Counted from the first letter of the stretch, positions 1 to 5,610 are shown. The stretch is DNA of 5,767 nucleotides from JAFGED01 sp964551295 (GCA_964551295.1 CAZKDJ010000245.1:1-5767), one strand, 5' to 3'. Notes: generated by a model not told the origin, from the sequence alone. Numbers and translations: made by a program.

Positions 1-461
1 TTCTCGACGAGCCGACCACGGGTGTGGACCCAGTCTCGCGGCGCGAGTTCTGGGATATTTTGAGCGAGCTGCACATCGAGGGAGTGACGCTCTTCGTCAG
101 CACCCCCTACATGGACGAGGCGGAGCGCTGCTCACGGGTGAGCTTGATGTTCGAAGGCAATGTCATCGTCTGCGACACACCGGAGCGGATCGAGGGCTTG
201 GTCGAGGGTCAGTTGCTGGAACTGCGGCCCGATCGACTGCGTGAGGCGGCTCGGCTCATCGCCGATCTCCCCGGCGTGCTGGAGGTGCAGACCTACGGCG
301 ACCTGCTGCACGTGTTCGTGGACGATGCGGCGCGGCGCGCGCCGGAGGTGCAGGCCGCGCTGGCCGGGACCGGCATTGCCGTCGAGGGTGTGCGCCGAAC
401 CCGCCCGCGCATGGAGCAGGCGTTCATCTCGTTGATCAGGAAGCAGTCGGAGGAAGAATAA
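1..461 (+). CDS. ABC transporter ATP-binding protein, C-terminal part (5' truncated by window edge)
   Basis: This is the 3' end of an ABC-2-type exporter ATPase; the frame is open from base 3 and gives 152 residues. It begins at the end of Walker B (LDEP, catalytic Glu codon at 9-11) and continues through the D-loop (GVDPVSRR) and the H-loop region (STPYMDEAERC). A DUF4162-like C-terminal domain follows, ending FISLIRKQSEEE. Walker A, the Q-loop and the ABC signature lie outside the window. The position normally held by the switch histidine is proline (CCC, 105-107), so this site is probably weak or inactive for hydrolysis. From memory, the N-terminal ATPase domain of E. coli YbhF also lacks this histidine, and this protein resembles that half. 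The GTG at 24 falls inside Walker B/D-loop sequence and is not a start. The next gene is a paralogous ATPase, 57 bp downstream. The family call is firm; the substrate is unknown. Confidence 0.93.
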   Translation, partial: LDEPTTGVDPVSRREFWDILSELHIEGVTLFVSTPYMDEAERCSRVSLMFEGNVIVCDTPERIEGLVEGQLLELRPDRLREAARLIADLPGVLEVQTYGDLLHVFVDDAARRAPEVQAALAGTGIAVEGVRRTRPRMEQAFISLIRKQSEEE

Positions 462-502
462 TCACGCATCAAACTGCGCGATGCGTAAGACGTGATGCGT
501 GA
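462..502. repeat. 10-bp perfect inverted repeat between the two ATPase genes
   Basis: TCACGCATCA (462-471) and TGATGCGTGA (493-502) are exact reverse complements around a 21-base loop. The repeat starts on the base after the upstream stop codon. A direct copy of GATGCGT also occurs at 480-486 and 494-500. I have the impression that strings of this kind are dispersed intergenic repeats in Chloroflexota; that is recall, not tested. It could form an RNA hairpin that tunes readthrough or protects an mRNA end, but it has no T-tract, so a strong terminator is unlikely. Confidence 0.7.
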
Positions 503-503
503 C

Positions 504-509
504 AGGAGG
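504..509 (+). promoter_or_regulatory. Shine-Dalgarno AGGAGG fixing the start of the second ATPase
   Basis: A perfect AGGAGG lies 9 bases before GTG 519. The in-frame GTG 492 and ATG 495 lie upstream of it inside the inverted repeat, and GTG 513 is only 3 bases away. GTG 519 is therefore the best start, giving an N-terminus MSGFAVEVVDLTKRFG. Confidence 0.75.
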
Positions 510-518
510 CTTGTGATA

Positions 519-1469
519 GTGAGTGGTTTTGCAGTTGAAGTGGTTGATCTAACAAAGCGTTTTGGTGATTTCGTCGCCGTGGACGGGGTGACGTTCCACA
601 TCAAGCGGGGTGAGATTTTCGGTTTTCTGGGACCCAACGGAGCGGGCAAGACGACGACGATCCGCATGCTGCTGGGCCTGCTGCGACCCACTTCGGGGCA
701 CGCCACGGTGCTGGGATACGATATCGTCAAGCAGGCAGAGGACGTGCGCAAGAATATCGGCTACATGTCGCAGCGCTTCAGCCTGTATCACGACCTGACG
801 GTGGGCGAGAACCTAGATTTTTACGGGCGCACCTATGGCGTGCGCGGGCAGCGACTGCGGGAGCGCAAGCGGTTCGCGATCGAGATGGCCGGCTTGGAGG
901 GGCGCGAGCGGGAGCTGACGCGCAACCTCTCTGGCGGCTGGAAGCAGCGACTGGCACTGGGTGCCGCCATTCTCCACGAGCCGGAGATGCTTTTCCTGGA
1001 CGAGCCAACTGCGGGCGTCGATCCGATCTCGCGACGCACGTTCTGGAATCTGCTGTACGAGCTGGCCGAGGGTGGGACGACGATCTTTGTAACGACTCAT
1101 TACATGGACGAGGCGGAGCACTGCCAGGATCTGGCCTTCATCCACGGCGGGCGCATCATCGCCGAGGGCGCGCCGGAGGATATCAAGCTAGACCAGATGC
1201 ACGGGCAGGTGCTCGAGATCGACTGCGCGCAACCGGACGTGGCCATCAGCCTTCTGCGCGAGATGGGCGCGTTTGAAGAGGTAGCCCTGTACGGCGCGCA
1301 GATTCACGTGGTGGCTCAGTCCGTCGCCGAGTACAAGCCGCGTATCGCACAGGTGCTGGCGGAAGCCGGTATCGAGGTGCACACGATGGACGTTATCGCG
1401 CCGTCGCTGGAGGACGTTTTTATCTCCAGCGTGCGGAATCATGGGAGAGGTAAGGAGCAAGAGGTATGA
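519..1469 (+). CDS. ABC-2 type transporter ATP-binding protein, complete (YbhF C-terminal-half-like)
   Basis: This cytoplasmic ATPase of 316 residues would power an ABC-2 exporter. All motifs are present: Walker A GPNGAGKTTT (38-47), Q-loop region YMSQRFSLYHDLTVGEN (Q85), signature LSGGWKQR (137-144), Walker B with catalytic glutamate LFLDEP (E162), D-loop GVDPISRR and switch histidine TTHYMDEAE (H194). A DUF4162-like C-terminal domain follows and ends PSLEDVFISSVRN, matching the end of the upstream ATPase. GTG 519 was chosen for its Shine-Dalgarno; a start at 492 would add nine residues encoded by repeat DNA. It shares an identical 19-base stretch with the upstream gene around MDEAE (108-126 and 1101-1119), in line with tandem paralogy. 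Its stop overlaps the next start as ATGA. It probably pairs with the upstream degenerate ATPase as a heterodimer with this one as the active partner (inferred). The substrate cannot be told. Confidence 0.95.
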   Translation: MSGFAVEVVDLTKRFGDFVAVDGVTFHIKRGEIFGFLGPNGAGKTTTIRMLLGLLRPTSGHATVLGYDIVKQAEDVRKNIGYMSQRFSLYHDLTVGENLDFYGRTYGVRGQRLRERKRFAIEMAGLEGRERELTRNLSGGWKQRLALGAAILHEPEMLFLDEPTAGVDPISRRTFWNLLYELAEGGTTIFVTTHYMDEAEHCQDLAFIHGGRIIAEGAPEDIKLDQMHGQVLEIDCAQPDVAISLLREMGAFEEVALYGAQIHVVAQSVAEYKPRIAQVLAEAGIEVHTMDVIAPSLEDVFISSVRNHGRGKEQEV

Positions 1470-2779
1470 ACAGAAGGATTGTATGGATTATCGTCGGCGT
1501 CGTGGCCGTCATCGGCGCGGTCGTGGCGGGCGTTTACTTTGCCACGAATCCGACCTCGGCCCAGACCGAGGCGGACGATCTGACGGCCTCTGGCTTTGTA
1601 GAGGCCGAGGAGGTTGCTGCCGCGTCAGAGTTAGGCGGGCGCGTGCTCGAGCTTTCGGTGGAGGAGGGGGACGACGTCGAGGCCGGGCAGGTGCTGGCAC
1701 GGTTGGATGGGACGCTGCTGGATGCGCAGATTGAGGCGGCGCAGGCCGGTCTGGAAATGGCCCAGGCGGAGTTGGCCCAGGCGCAAGCCGGGGCGCGCCC
1801 GGAGCAGGTGCGGCAGGCCGAGGCGACGTTGGCCCAGGCGGAGGCGGGGCGCGACGGCGCGTACCAGGCCTGGCAGGATCTGATCGCATTGCTGGATAAC
1901 CCCCAGCAGTTGAATGCTCAGATCGCCCAGACCGAGGCGCAGGTCGCCGCGGCCAAGGCGGCGCTGGATCAGGCCGTGGCGATGAAGGACATGGCCCAGA
2001 TCGCCTACGATGAGTATACGGACATCGAGGGCTCGCTGGATGAAAAGCTGAACCAGATTCCCAAAGAGTACCGGCCCGGGATACCCATGAGTTTTCACCT
2101 GATTCCCAACGCGTACTGGAAGGCCTGGGTGGGCGTCAACACGGCGGGTGCGGTGTATGACGGGGCGGTGCAGGCGTTGAATGACCTGTATGCCATGCGG
2201 GACAATCCCCAGGAATTGAACGCCCAGATCGCCGCGGCCGAGGCGCAGTTGGAGCAGGCTCGGGCCTCCGTCGCCATGGCTCGGGCGCAGTTGGACGCGC
2301 TGAAGGCGGGCGCCACGGCGGAAGAGATCGCCATGGCCGAGGCGCAGGTCGAGCAGGCGCAGGCCGCGCTCGACGGGCTGCTGGTGCTGCGCGACAAGCG
2401 GACCATCGTCGCGCCGGTCGGCGGCGTGGTTCTGGGGGTCAGCATCCACCAGGGTGAGCTGGCCGCTCCGGGAGGTACGCTGCTCACGCTGGGCGACCTG
2501 GACCAGGTGACGCTGACGGTGTACGTGCCCGAGGGCCGGTTAGGACAGGTCAATGTCGGGCAGGAGGTGGCGGTGAGCGTGGACAGCTTCCCCGACCGGA
2601 CGTTTGAGGGGACGGTGATCGCCATCGCCGACGAGGCCGAGTTCACCCCGCGCAACGTGCAGACGCAGGAGGAGCGGGTGAACATGGTGTTCGCCGTGGA
2701 CGTGCGCATCCCCAACCCCGATCACGCGCTCAAGCCGGGCCTACCCGCCGATGCGGTGATTTTGACGGAGGAGCGATAG
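1466..2779 (+). CDS. HlyD/YbhG-family periplasmic-adaptor-like protein, membrane anchored
   Basis: This 437-residue adaptor (membrane fusion protein) belongs to the ABC exporter. It has a short basic start (MNRR) and a membrane segment at about 5-26, which could be an uncleaved anchor or a signal peptide with a TSA-Q site near 32. The first half of the lipoyl/barrel-sandwich domain follows at about 43-81 (GGRVLELSVEEGDDVEAGQVLARLD). A very long Ala/Gln/Glu coiled-coil hairpin spans about 84-308, then the second lipoyl half at about 313-350 (VAPVGGVVLGVSIHQGELA), and a C-terminal beta-barrel carries EFTPRNVQTQEERVN (392-406). Paired G-A-x-x-E sites (G109, G282) are typical of YbhG-like hairpins; paired DNP sites (144-146, 246-248) sit on the two arms. 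AAGGAG (1452-1457) is 8 bases before the ATG, which overlaps the ATPase stop. It probably links the exporter to the outer envelope. The exact partner is unknown, and TolC is doubtful if the host is a monoderm. Confidence 0.92.
   Translation: MNRRIVWIIVGVVAVIGAVVAGVYFATNPTSAQTEADDLTASGFVEAEEVAAASELGGRVLELSVEEGDDVEAGQVLARLDGTLLDAQIEAAQAGLEMAQAELAQAQAGARPEQVRQAEATLAQAEAGRDGAYQAWQDLIALLDNPQQLNAQIAQTEAQVAAAKAALDQAVAMKDMAQIAYDEYTDIEGSLDEKLNQIPKEYRPGIPMSFHLIPNAYWKAWVGVNTAGAVYDGAVQALNDLYAMRDNPQELNAQIAAAEAQLEQARASVAMARAQLDALKAGATAEEIAMAEAQVEQAQAALDGLLVLRDKRTIVAPVGGVVLGVSIHQGELAAPGGTLLTLGDLDQVTLTVYVPEGRLGQVNVGQEVAVSVDSFPDRTFEGTVIAIADEAEFTPRNVQTQEERVNMVFAVDVRIPNPDHALKPGLPADAVILTEER
2767..2773 (+). promoter_or_regulatory. 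Shine-Dalgarno GGAGGAG for the second adaptor
   Basis: GGAGGAG lies 6 bases before ATG 2780 and overlaps the last codons of the first adaptor. It supports a start upstream of the 7-bp repeat, so the repeat is translated. A second AGGAGG (2830-2835) lies inside the gene, but it has no good start codon at the right distance that would leave a workable signal peptide. Confidence 0.75.
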
Positions 2780-4027
2780 ATGGAAATCCAAAATCTCAAA
2801 TCTCAAATCTCAAATCTCCGGTTTTGGATAGGAGGCTTGATACTGATTTCGCTGCTCGCTGGCTGCGGCAATGGCCAAGACGATGGCGCTATCGTTGCTT
2901 CCGGTTTCATCGAGGGCGAGGGGGTGATCGTCGCGTCGGAGGTGGCGGGTCGCATCGCCGAGATGCGGGTGGAGCGCGGCGATAGGGTCGCGGCAGGCGA
3001 CGTGCTGGTGCAGTTGGACGGCGCGGTGCTGCAAAGCCGGCGGCTGGAGGCGGAGGCCGGACTAGCGGCGGCTCGGGCCAACCTGGCGCGCGTGGAGGCG
3101 GGGGCGCGTTCGGAGGAGATCGCTGCTGCGCGGGCGGCGCTGGCCCAGACCCAGGCCGAGCGAGATGGCGCGGCACAGGCCGTCGCTCTGGCCCAGGAGG
3201 TGATCAGCAATCCCTTGTCCCTCGACACCGAGATCGACGCCGCCCGTACGCAGGTGCGCCTGGCCGAGCAGGGCGTGGAGATGGCGGAGGCGGAGCTGGC
3301 CGAGGCCAAGCTGTGGCGCGGCCCCTACATCGGGGAGGGAGGGAACACAGAGCGCACGTTGAATCTGCGCGTGCAGGCGGCCGAGGCGGCGTTGGCCCAG
3401 GCCCAGGCTGAGCTGGTGGGCGCGCAGAGGTATCTGAGCGTGTTGTTGGCTACCCGTGATAACCCATTGGAGCTTGAGGCGCAGCTCCACGCCGCGGAGA
3501 CGGAGCGGGAGCTGGCCGAGGCGGAGGTGCTCGCTGCTCAAGCGGCGCTGGACGAACTCGAGGCCGGTCCGACGGCGGAGGCGGTGGCGATAGCCGAAGC
3601 GCAGGTGCGGCAGGCCGAGGCGGCCGTGCGCCTGGTCGATGCGCAGATCGCCCAGCTCACGTTGACCGCGCCAATGGACGGCATCGTCACCAGCCGCAGC
3701 GCGCAGGTCGGTGAGACGGCCATGGCGGGAGCGCCGCTCCTGACCATCGCCAACCTGGACGAGGTGACGCTGGTGATCTATGTGCCGGAGAATCGCGTCG
3801 GGCAGGTGCAGCTGGGGCAGGAAGTGGCGGTGCAGGTGGATTCCTTCCCGTCGCAGGTGTTCGTGGGACAGGTGTCGAACATTGCCGGCGAGGCCGAGTT
3901 CACCCCGCGCAATGTGCAGACGCAGGAGGAGCGCGTCAACCTGGTGTTCGCCGTCAAGGTAAGCATTCCCAACCTTGACCAGAAGCTCAAGCCGGGCATG
4001 CCTGCTGACGCGACGGTTCTACCGTAA
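2780..4027 (+). CDS. HlyD/YbhG-family adaptor, lipoprotein paralogue
   Basis: This 415-residue second adaptor starts on the base after the previous stop codon. It has a lipoprotein signal peptide: n-region with K7 and R14, hydrophobic core about 15-27, lipobox LAGC and lipidated Cys29. The lipoyl first half follows at about 42-80 (AGRIAEMRVERGDRVAAGD), then a coiled-coil hairpin at about 83-292, the lipoyl second half from about 297 (LTAPMDGIVTSRSAQVGE) and a beta-barrel with EFTPRNVQTQEERVN (373-387), ending KPGMPADATVLP. It is paralogous to the first adaptor along its length, closest in the barrel, but its hairpin tip differs and is shorter (LWRGPYIGEGGNTERTLN). Residues 4-13 are encoded by a 7-bp tandem repeat, and K7 of the signal n-region comes from it. 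The lipid anchor suggests attachment to the outer face of the cytoplasmic membrane, perhaps as a mixed adaptor ring with its neighbour (inferred). Confidence 0.92.
   Translation: MEIQNLKSQISNLRFWIGGLILISLLAGCGNGQDDGAIVASGFIEGEGVIVASEVAGRIAEMRVERGDRVAAGDVLVQLDGAVLQSRRLEAEAGLAAARANLARVEAGARSEEIAAARAALAQTQAERDGAAQAVALAQEVISNPLSLDTEIDAARTQVRLAEQGVEMAEAELAEAKLWRGPYIGEGGNTERTLNLRVQAAEAALAQAQAELVGAQRYLSVLLATRDNPLELEAQLHAAETERELAEAEVLAAQAALDELEAGPTAEAVAIAEAQVRQAEAAVRLVDAQIAQLTLTAPMDGIVTSRSAQVGETAMAGAPLLTIANLDEVTLVIYVPENRVGQVQLGQEVAVQVDSFPSQVFVGQVSNIAGEAEFTPRNVQTQEERVNLVFAVKVSIPNLDQKLKPGMPADATVLP
2791..2818 (+). repeat. Four tandem copies of the 7-bp unit AAATCTC, inside coding sequence
   Basis: Four perfect AAATCTC units run from 2791 to 2818, just inside the second adaptor gene. 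Three units make 21 bases coding seven residues (NLKSQIS), after which the pattern repeats (NL). The unit is not a multiple of three, so a change of one copy would shift the frame before the lipobox. Its AT-rich composition stands out against the GC-rich flanks. From memory, strings of this kind and the resulting NLKSQIS N-termini occur widely in Chloroflexota, planctomycetes and similar genomes; this was not checked. Confidence 0.9.
3890..3954 (+). repeat. 65-bp patch nearly identical to 2633-2697 in the paralogous adaptor
   Basis: By direct count, 61 of 65 bases match between the two adaptor genes here. Both encode EAEFTPRNVQTQEERVN[M/L]VFAV of the beta-barrel. Three of the four differences are silent; the fourth changes Met to Leu. 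Flanking codons differ more. Confidence 0.8.
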
Positions 4028-4038
4028 TTGTAGGCCGC

Positions 4039-4064
4039 AGTGGACATGCCCTGCGGGCACCATT
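4039..4064 (+). terminator. Small GC hairpin just after the adaptor operon
   Basis: The core is TGCCC-TGC-GGGCA (4047-4059), flanked by AGTGG and CCATT, which pair with one G-U wobble around an ACA bulge. It begins 12 bases after the last adaptor stop. No T-tract follows, so it is at best a weak terminator or a 3'-end protecting structure. Confidence 0.3.
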
Positions 4065-4074
4065 AAGCATGAAA

Positions 4075-4132
4075 ATCTCACGCAAAGCCGCCAAGTTTTA
4101 TATCTTTGCGTCTTGGCGCCTTTGCGTGAGAT
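4075..4132. terminator. 21-bp inverted repeat between convergent genes, possible bidirectional terminator
   Basis: Arms at 4075-4095 and 4112-4132 are reverse complements with one mismatch (C4088 opposite C4119) around a 16-base loop. Each arm contains the CACGCAAAG / CTTTGCGTG motif, and the loop holds another CTTTGCG. A short T-run follows on the plus strand (CCTATTTT) and a run of four T on the minus strand (ATTTTC). It lies between the end of the adaptor operon and the end of the minus-strand gene, which fits termination from both sides. ACGCAAAG-type strings are, from memory, frequent dispersed intergenic repeats in many bacteria, so it may also be a mobile or REP-like element. Confidence 0.6.
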
Positions 4133-4205
4133 CCTATTTTCAGACCAGGAGTGTGTCTCCAGGCTCCGGCAGCACTTGCCAGACTTTTGTTTATGGTTTG
4201 TGGCT

Positions 4206-5471
4206 TTAGGGAAATTGTCTGAGCACGATGGGTAAATATGTCAGACGTCCCCGAACCCGCGTGAACAGTTCCGTTCTGCCCGGAAAGGTGGCTCCATCTC
4301 CCGTAATGTGCACGACGTTGTGCAACCATCTGTCCGACTCGCCTCCGACTATCGCGGTGATGACGATTTGGCCTGACTCATCTTGGTTCAGAGAGCCAAG
4401 TTCCCAGACGCCTCGTTCAGATGTGATACTCGCTGGAGGCAGGTTGTACCCTGTCACGTCGACGTCGACTGGAAACGTATCGGTGAGAACCACCCCTGCT
4501 GCCGTCTGAGCACCGTCGTTCGAGTACGTGATTGTGTACGTGATCGTGTCCCCTACAAAGACCTCTGTGGGATAAGCCTCTTTCCTGACCCGCAAGATAC
4601 CTACGTCGGTGACCACGTGGGTCGCAAACAACGTGTGTGTCATCACCATGCTATATGCATCCGCGAACGCTGTGTTGGTGATGACGCCAACCTGGGCCGG
4701 CGCTGTGGTGGTGATGGTAGACTCCCATGCCTCTCCAGAACCGAGGCTTCCCACGGACCATTGTACGATCGGCGGCGTGATCAAGCTTGCCGGTGGGGAA
4801 ACTCCTACCAACGTCAGATCAGAAGGCAGGACATCGGTCACCTTTACCTGGTTGATTGCGTTGGAACTCACGTTCTCACATCGAAGCGTGTAAACCAACT
4901 CATCGCTGGGAAGGACGGCAGAATATCCTGTTTTGGTCAGGCGGAGATCGGAGGAGGGGGTTGAAGGCTCGGCTACATTCACCAACGAAGATGCGTGGGC
5001 AGGTTCGGCGTACTTTGCTACTATGACGGCGTGATTGTGGAGCCGTTTGTATCCTTTGAGCACACGTGCCTGGATGGTCACGGTTTCGACTGCTGGTTCG
5101 ACGAGCGCGTCGTCGAACACGACGACGCCATTCGCGTAGGAGGCAAACGGGGGGTTGGTCGACAAAAGCTGTACACCGGCGGGAAGAAAGTCGTACAACT
5201 GCACTTCCGTAGCAGGTGATTCGGAGGCCGAATAAGCAAGCGTGTACGTCACGATGTCATTCGGACCAGGGTCCTCGTTTTCGATGGACTTGGTAAGGGC
5301 CAGTTGGGGATTGGGAGTAGGTGTAGGAATAGGACTTTGCGAAAGTACGTGAGACCCGTCTGATGTGGGAGTGAGCGATATGAGACTTCCCAATAGCCCT
5401 GCGCCAGCCAGCACGCCCAGCACGTAAATAGCCCGGAGTAACAGTTTTCGCTCTTTTATTTTATTGAACAT
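4206..5471 (-). CDS. Secreted/surface protein with three DUF11-like repeats and a YLPIVLR C-terminal tail
   Basis: This 421-residue extracellular protein has a basic start (MFNKIKERK) and a membrane segment at about 11-33 (signal peptide or anchor). A Ser/Pro/Thr linker with PTPTPNP (49-55) follows, then three DUF11-type beta-sandwich repeats at about 57-165, 176-285 and 292-395. Each repeat shows the pattern L-x-[LV]-x-K, D-x-[VIL]-x-YT[LI], then a strand with D-x-[FL]-P: DIVTYTLAYS/YDFLPAGV, ELVYTLRCEN/TDVLPSDL, DTITYTITYS/TDTFPVDV. The protein ends in TYLPIVLRQFP, a tail I associate with Chloroflexota exported proteins. The start ATG (5469-5471) has AAGGAG at 5476-5481 on the minus strand, with 4 bases between. 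Its base composition is less GC-rich than the exporter genes. DUF11 proteins are generally envelope or adhesive structural proteins; no enzyme motif is visible, so the role is unknown. It converges on the adaptor operon and need not be related to it. Confidence 0.9.
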   Translation of the reverse strand: MFNKIKERKLLLRAIYVLGVLAGAGLLGSLISLTPTSDGSHVLSQSPIPTPTPNPQLALTKSIENEDPGPNDIVTYTLAYSASESPATEVQLYDFLPAGVQLLSTNPPFASYANGVVVFDDALVEPAVETVTIQARVLKGYKRLHNHAVIVAKYAEPAHASSLVNVAEPSTPSSDLRLTKTGYSAVLPSDELVYTLRCENVSSNAINQVKVTDVLPSDLTLVGVSPPASLITPPIVQWSVGSLGSGEAWESTITTTAPAQVGVITNTAFADAYSMVMTHTLFATHVVTDVGILRVRKEAYPTEVFVGDTITYTITYSNDGAQTAAGVVLTDTFPVDVDVTGYNLPPASITSERGVWELGSLNQDESGQIVITAIVGGESDRWLHNVVHITGDGATFPGRTELFTRVRGRLTYLPIVLRQFP

Positions 5472-5475
5472 GGCA

Positions 5476-5481
5476 CTCCTT
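5476..5481 (-). promoter_or_regulatory. Shine-Dalgarno AAGGAG of the DUF11 gene
   Basis: On the minus strand AAGGAG is followed by TGCC and the ATG. The 4-base spacing is short but usable, and no better in-frame start is nearby. No convincing -35/-10 pair was found immediately upstream. Confidence 0.6.
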
Positions 5482-5580
5482 ATGTGGTTTGGTTCAACTT
5501 CTTGCTCTAGCCCCTATCACTTTGAACGTTAACAGCATTTGGAGGCCGTCTATGACTCTTCCTGGCAAGTATCCATCTTT

Positions 5581-5610
5581 GACATATTTATCATAGACAT
5601 ATTTATCATA
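5581..5610. repeat. Perfect tandem duplication of a 15-bp AT-rich unit
   Basis: GACATATTTATCATA occurs twice back to back (5581-5595, 5596-5610). On the minus strand each copy contains TATGAT, one base from a consensus -10, but without a recognisable -35. On the plus strand TTGACA (5579-5584) straddles the left edge, with TATCAT 19 bases further on, a marginal plus-strand promoter. Paired operator sites or a simple slippage duplication are both possible. Confidence 0.85.

Noticed and set aside
24..461. GTG 24 as the start of a 145-residue protein
   Set aside because: The same frame is open to the window edge and encodes LDEPTTG upstream, so this is the inside of a truncated ATPase.
492..518. 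Start of the second ATPase at GTG 492 or ATG 495
   Set aside because: These codons lie in the inverted repeat before the AGGAGG; GTG 519 has the proper spacing and the protein family begins about there.
1631..2449. 272-codon minus-strand frame opposite the first adaptor
   Set aside because: It is a shadow of the GC-rich, Ala/Gln/Glu-repetitive coiled-coil coding strand; its His/Leu/Gly-rich product has no domain pattern and its start and stop have no supporting context.
2791..2818. CRISPR-like array
   Set aside because: The units are 7 bp with no spacers; it is a simple tandem repeat.
2803..3541. Long minus-strand frames opposite the second adaptor
   Set aside because: They are low-complexity mirror images of the coiled-coil codons, without ribosome-site or domain support.
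4206..4245. LPXTG sortase signal at the DUF11 protein C-terminus
   Set aside because: The tail is YLPIVLRQFP, with no Thr-Gly, hydrophobic helix or basic end beyond it.
4078..4329. Minus-strand frame whose product includes HAKAPRRKD
   Set aside because: It reads through the ACGCAAAG inverted repeat and overlaps the DUF11 gene; this peptide is a well-known artefact of such repeats.
4383..4964. 193-codon plus-strand frame opposite the DUF11 gene
   Set aside because: It lies antisense to a well-supported three-repeat secreted protein and has no recognisable domain.
5579..5609. Firm plus-strand sigma-70 promoter TTGACA-N19-TATCAT
   Set aside because: The spacing is too long and no convincing plus-strand gene follows, so it is kept only as a remark.
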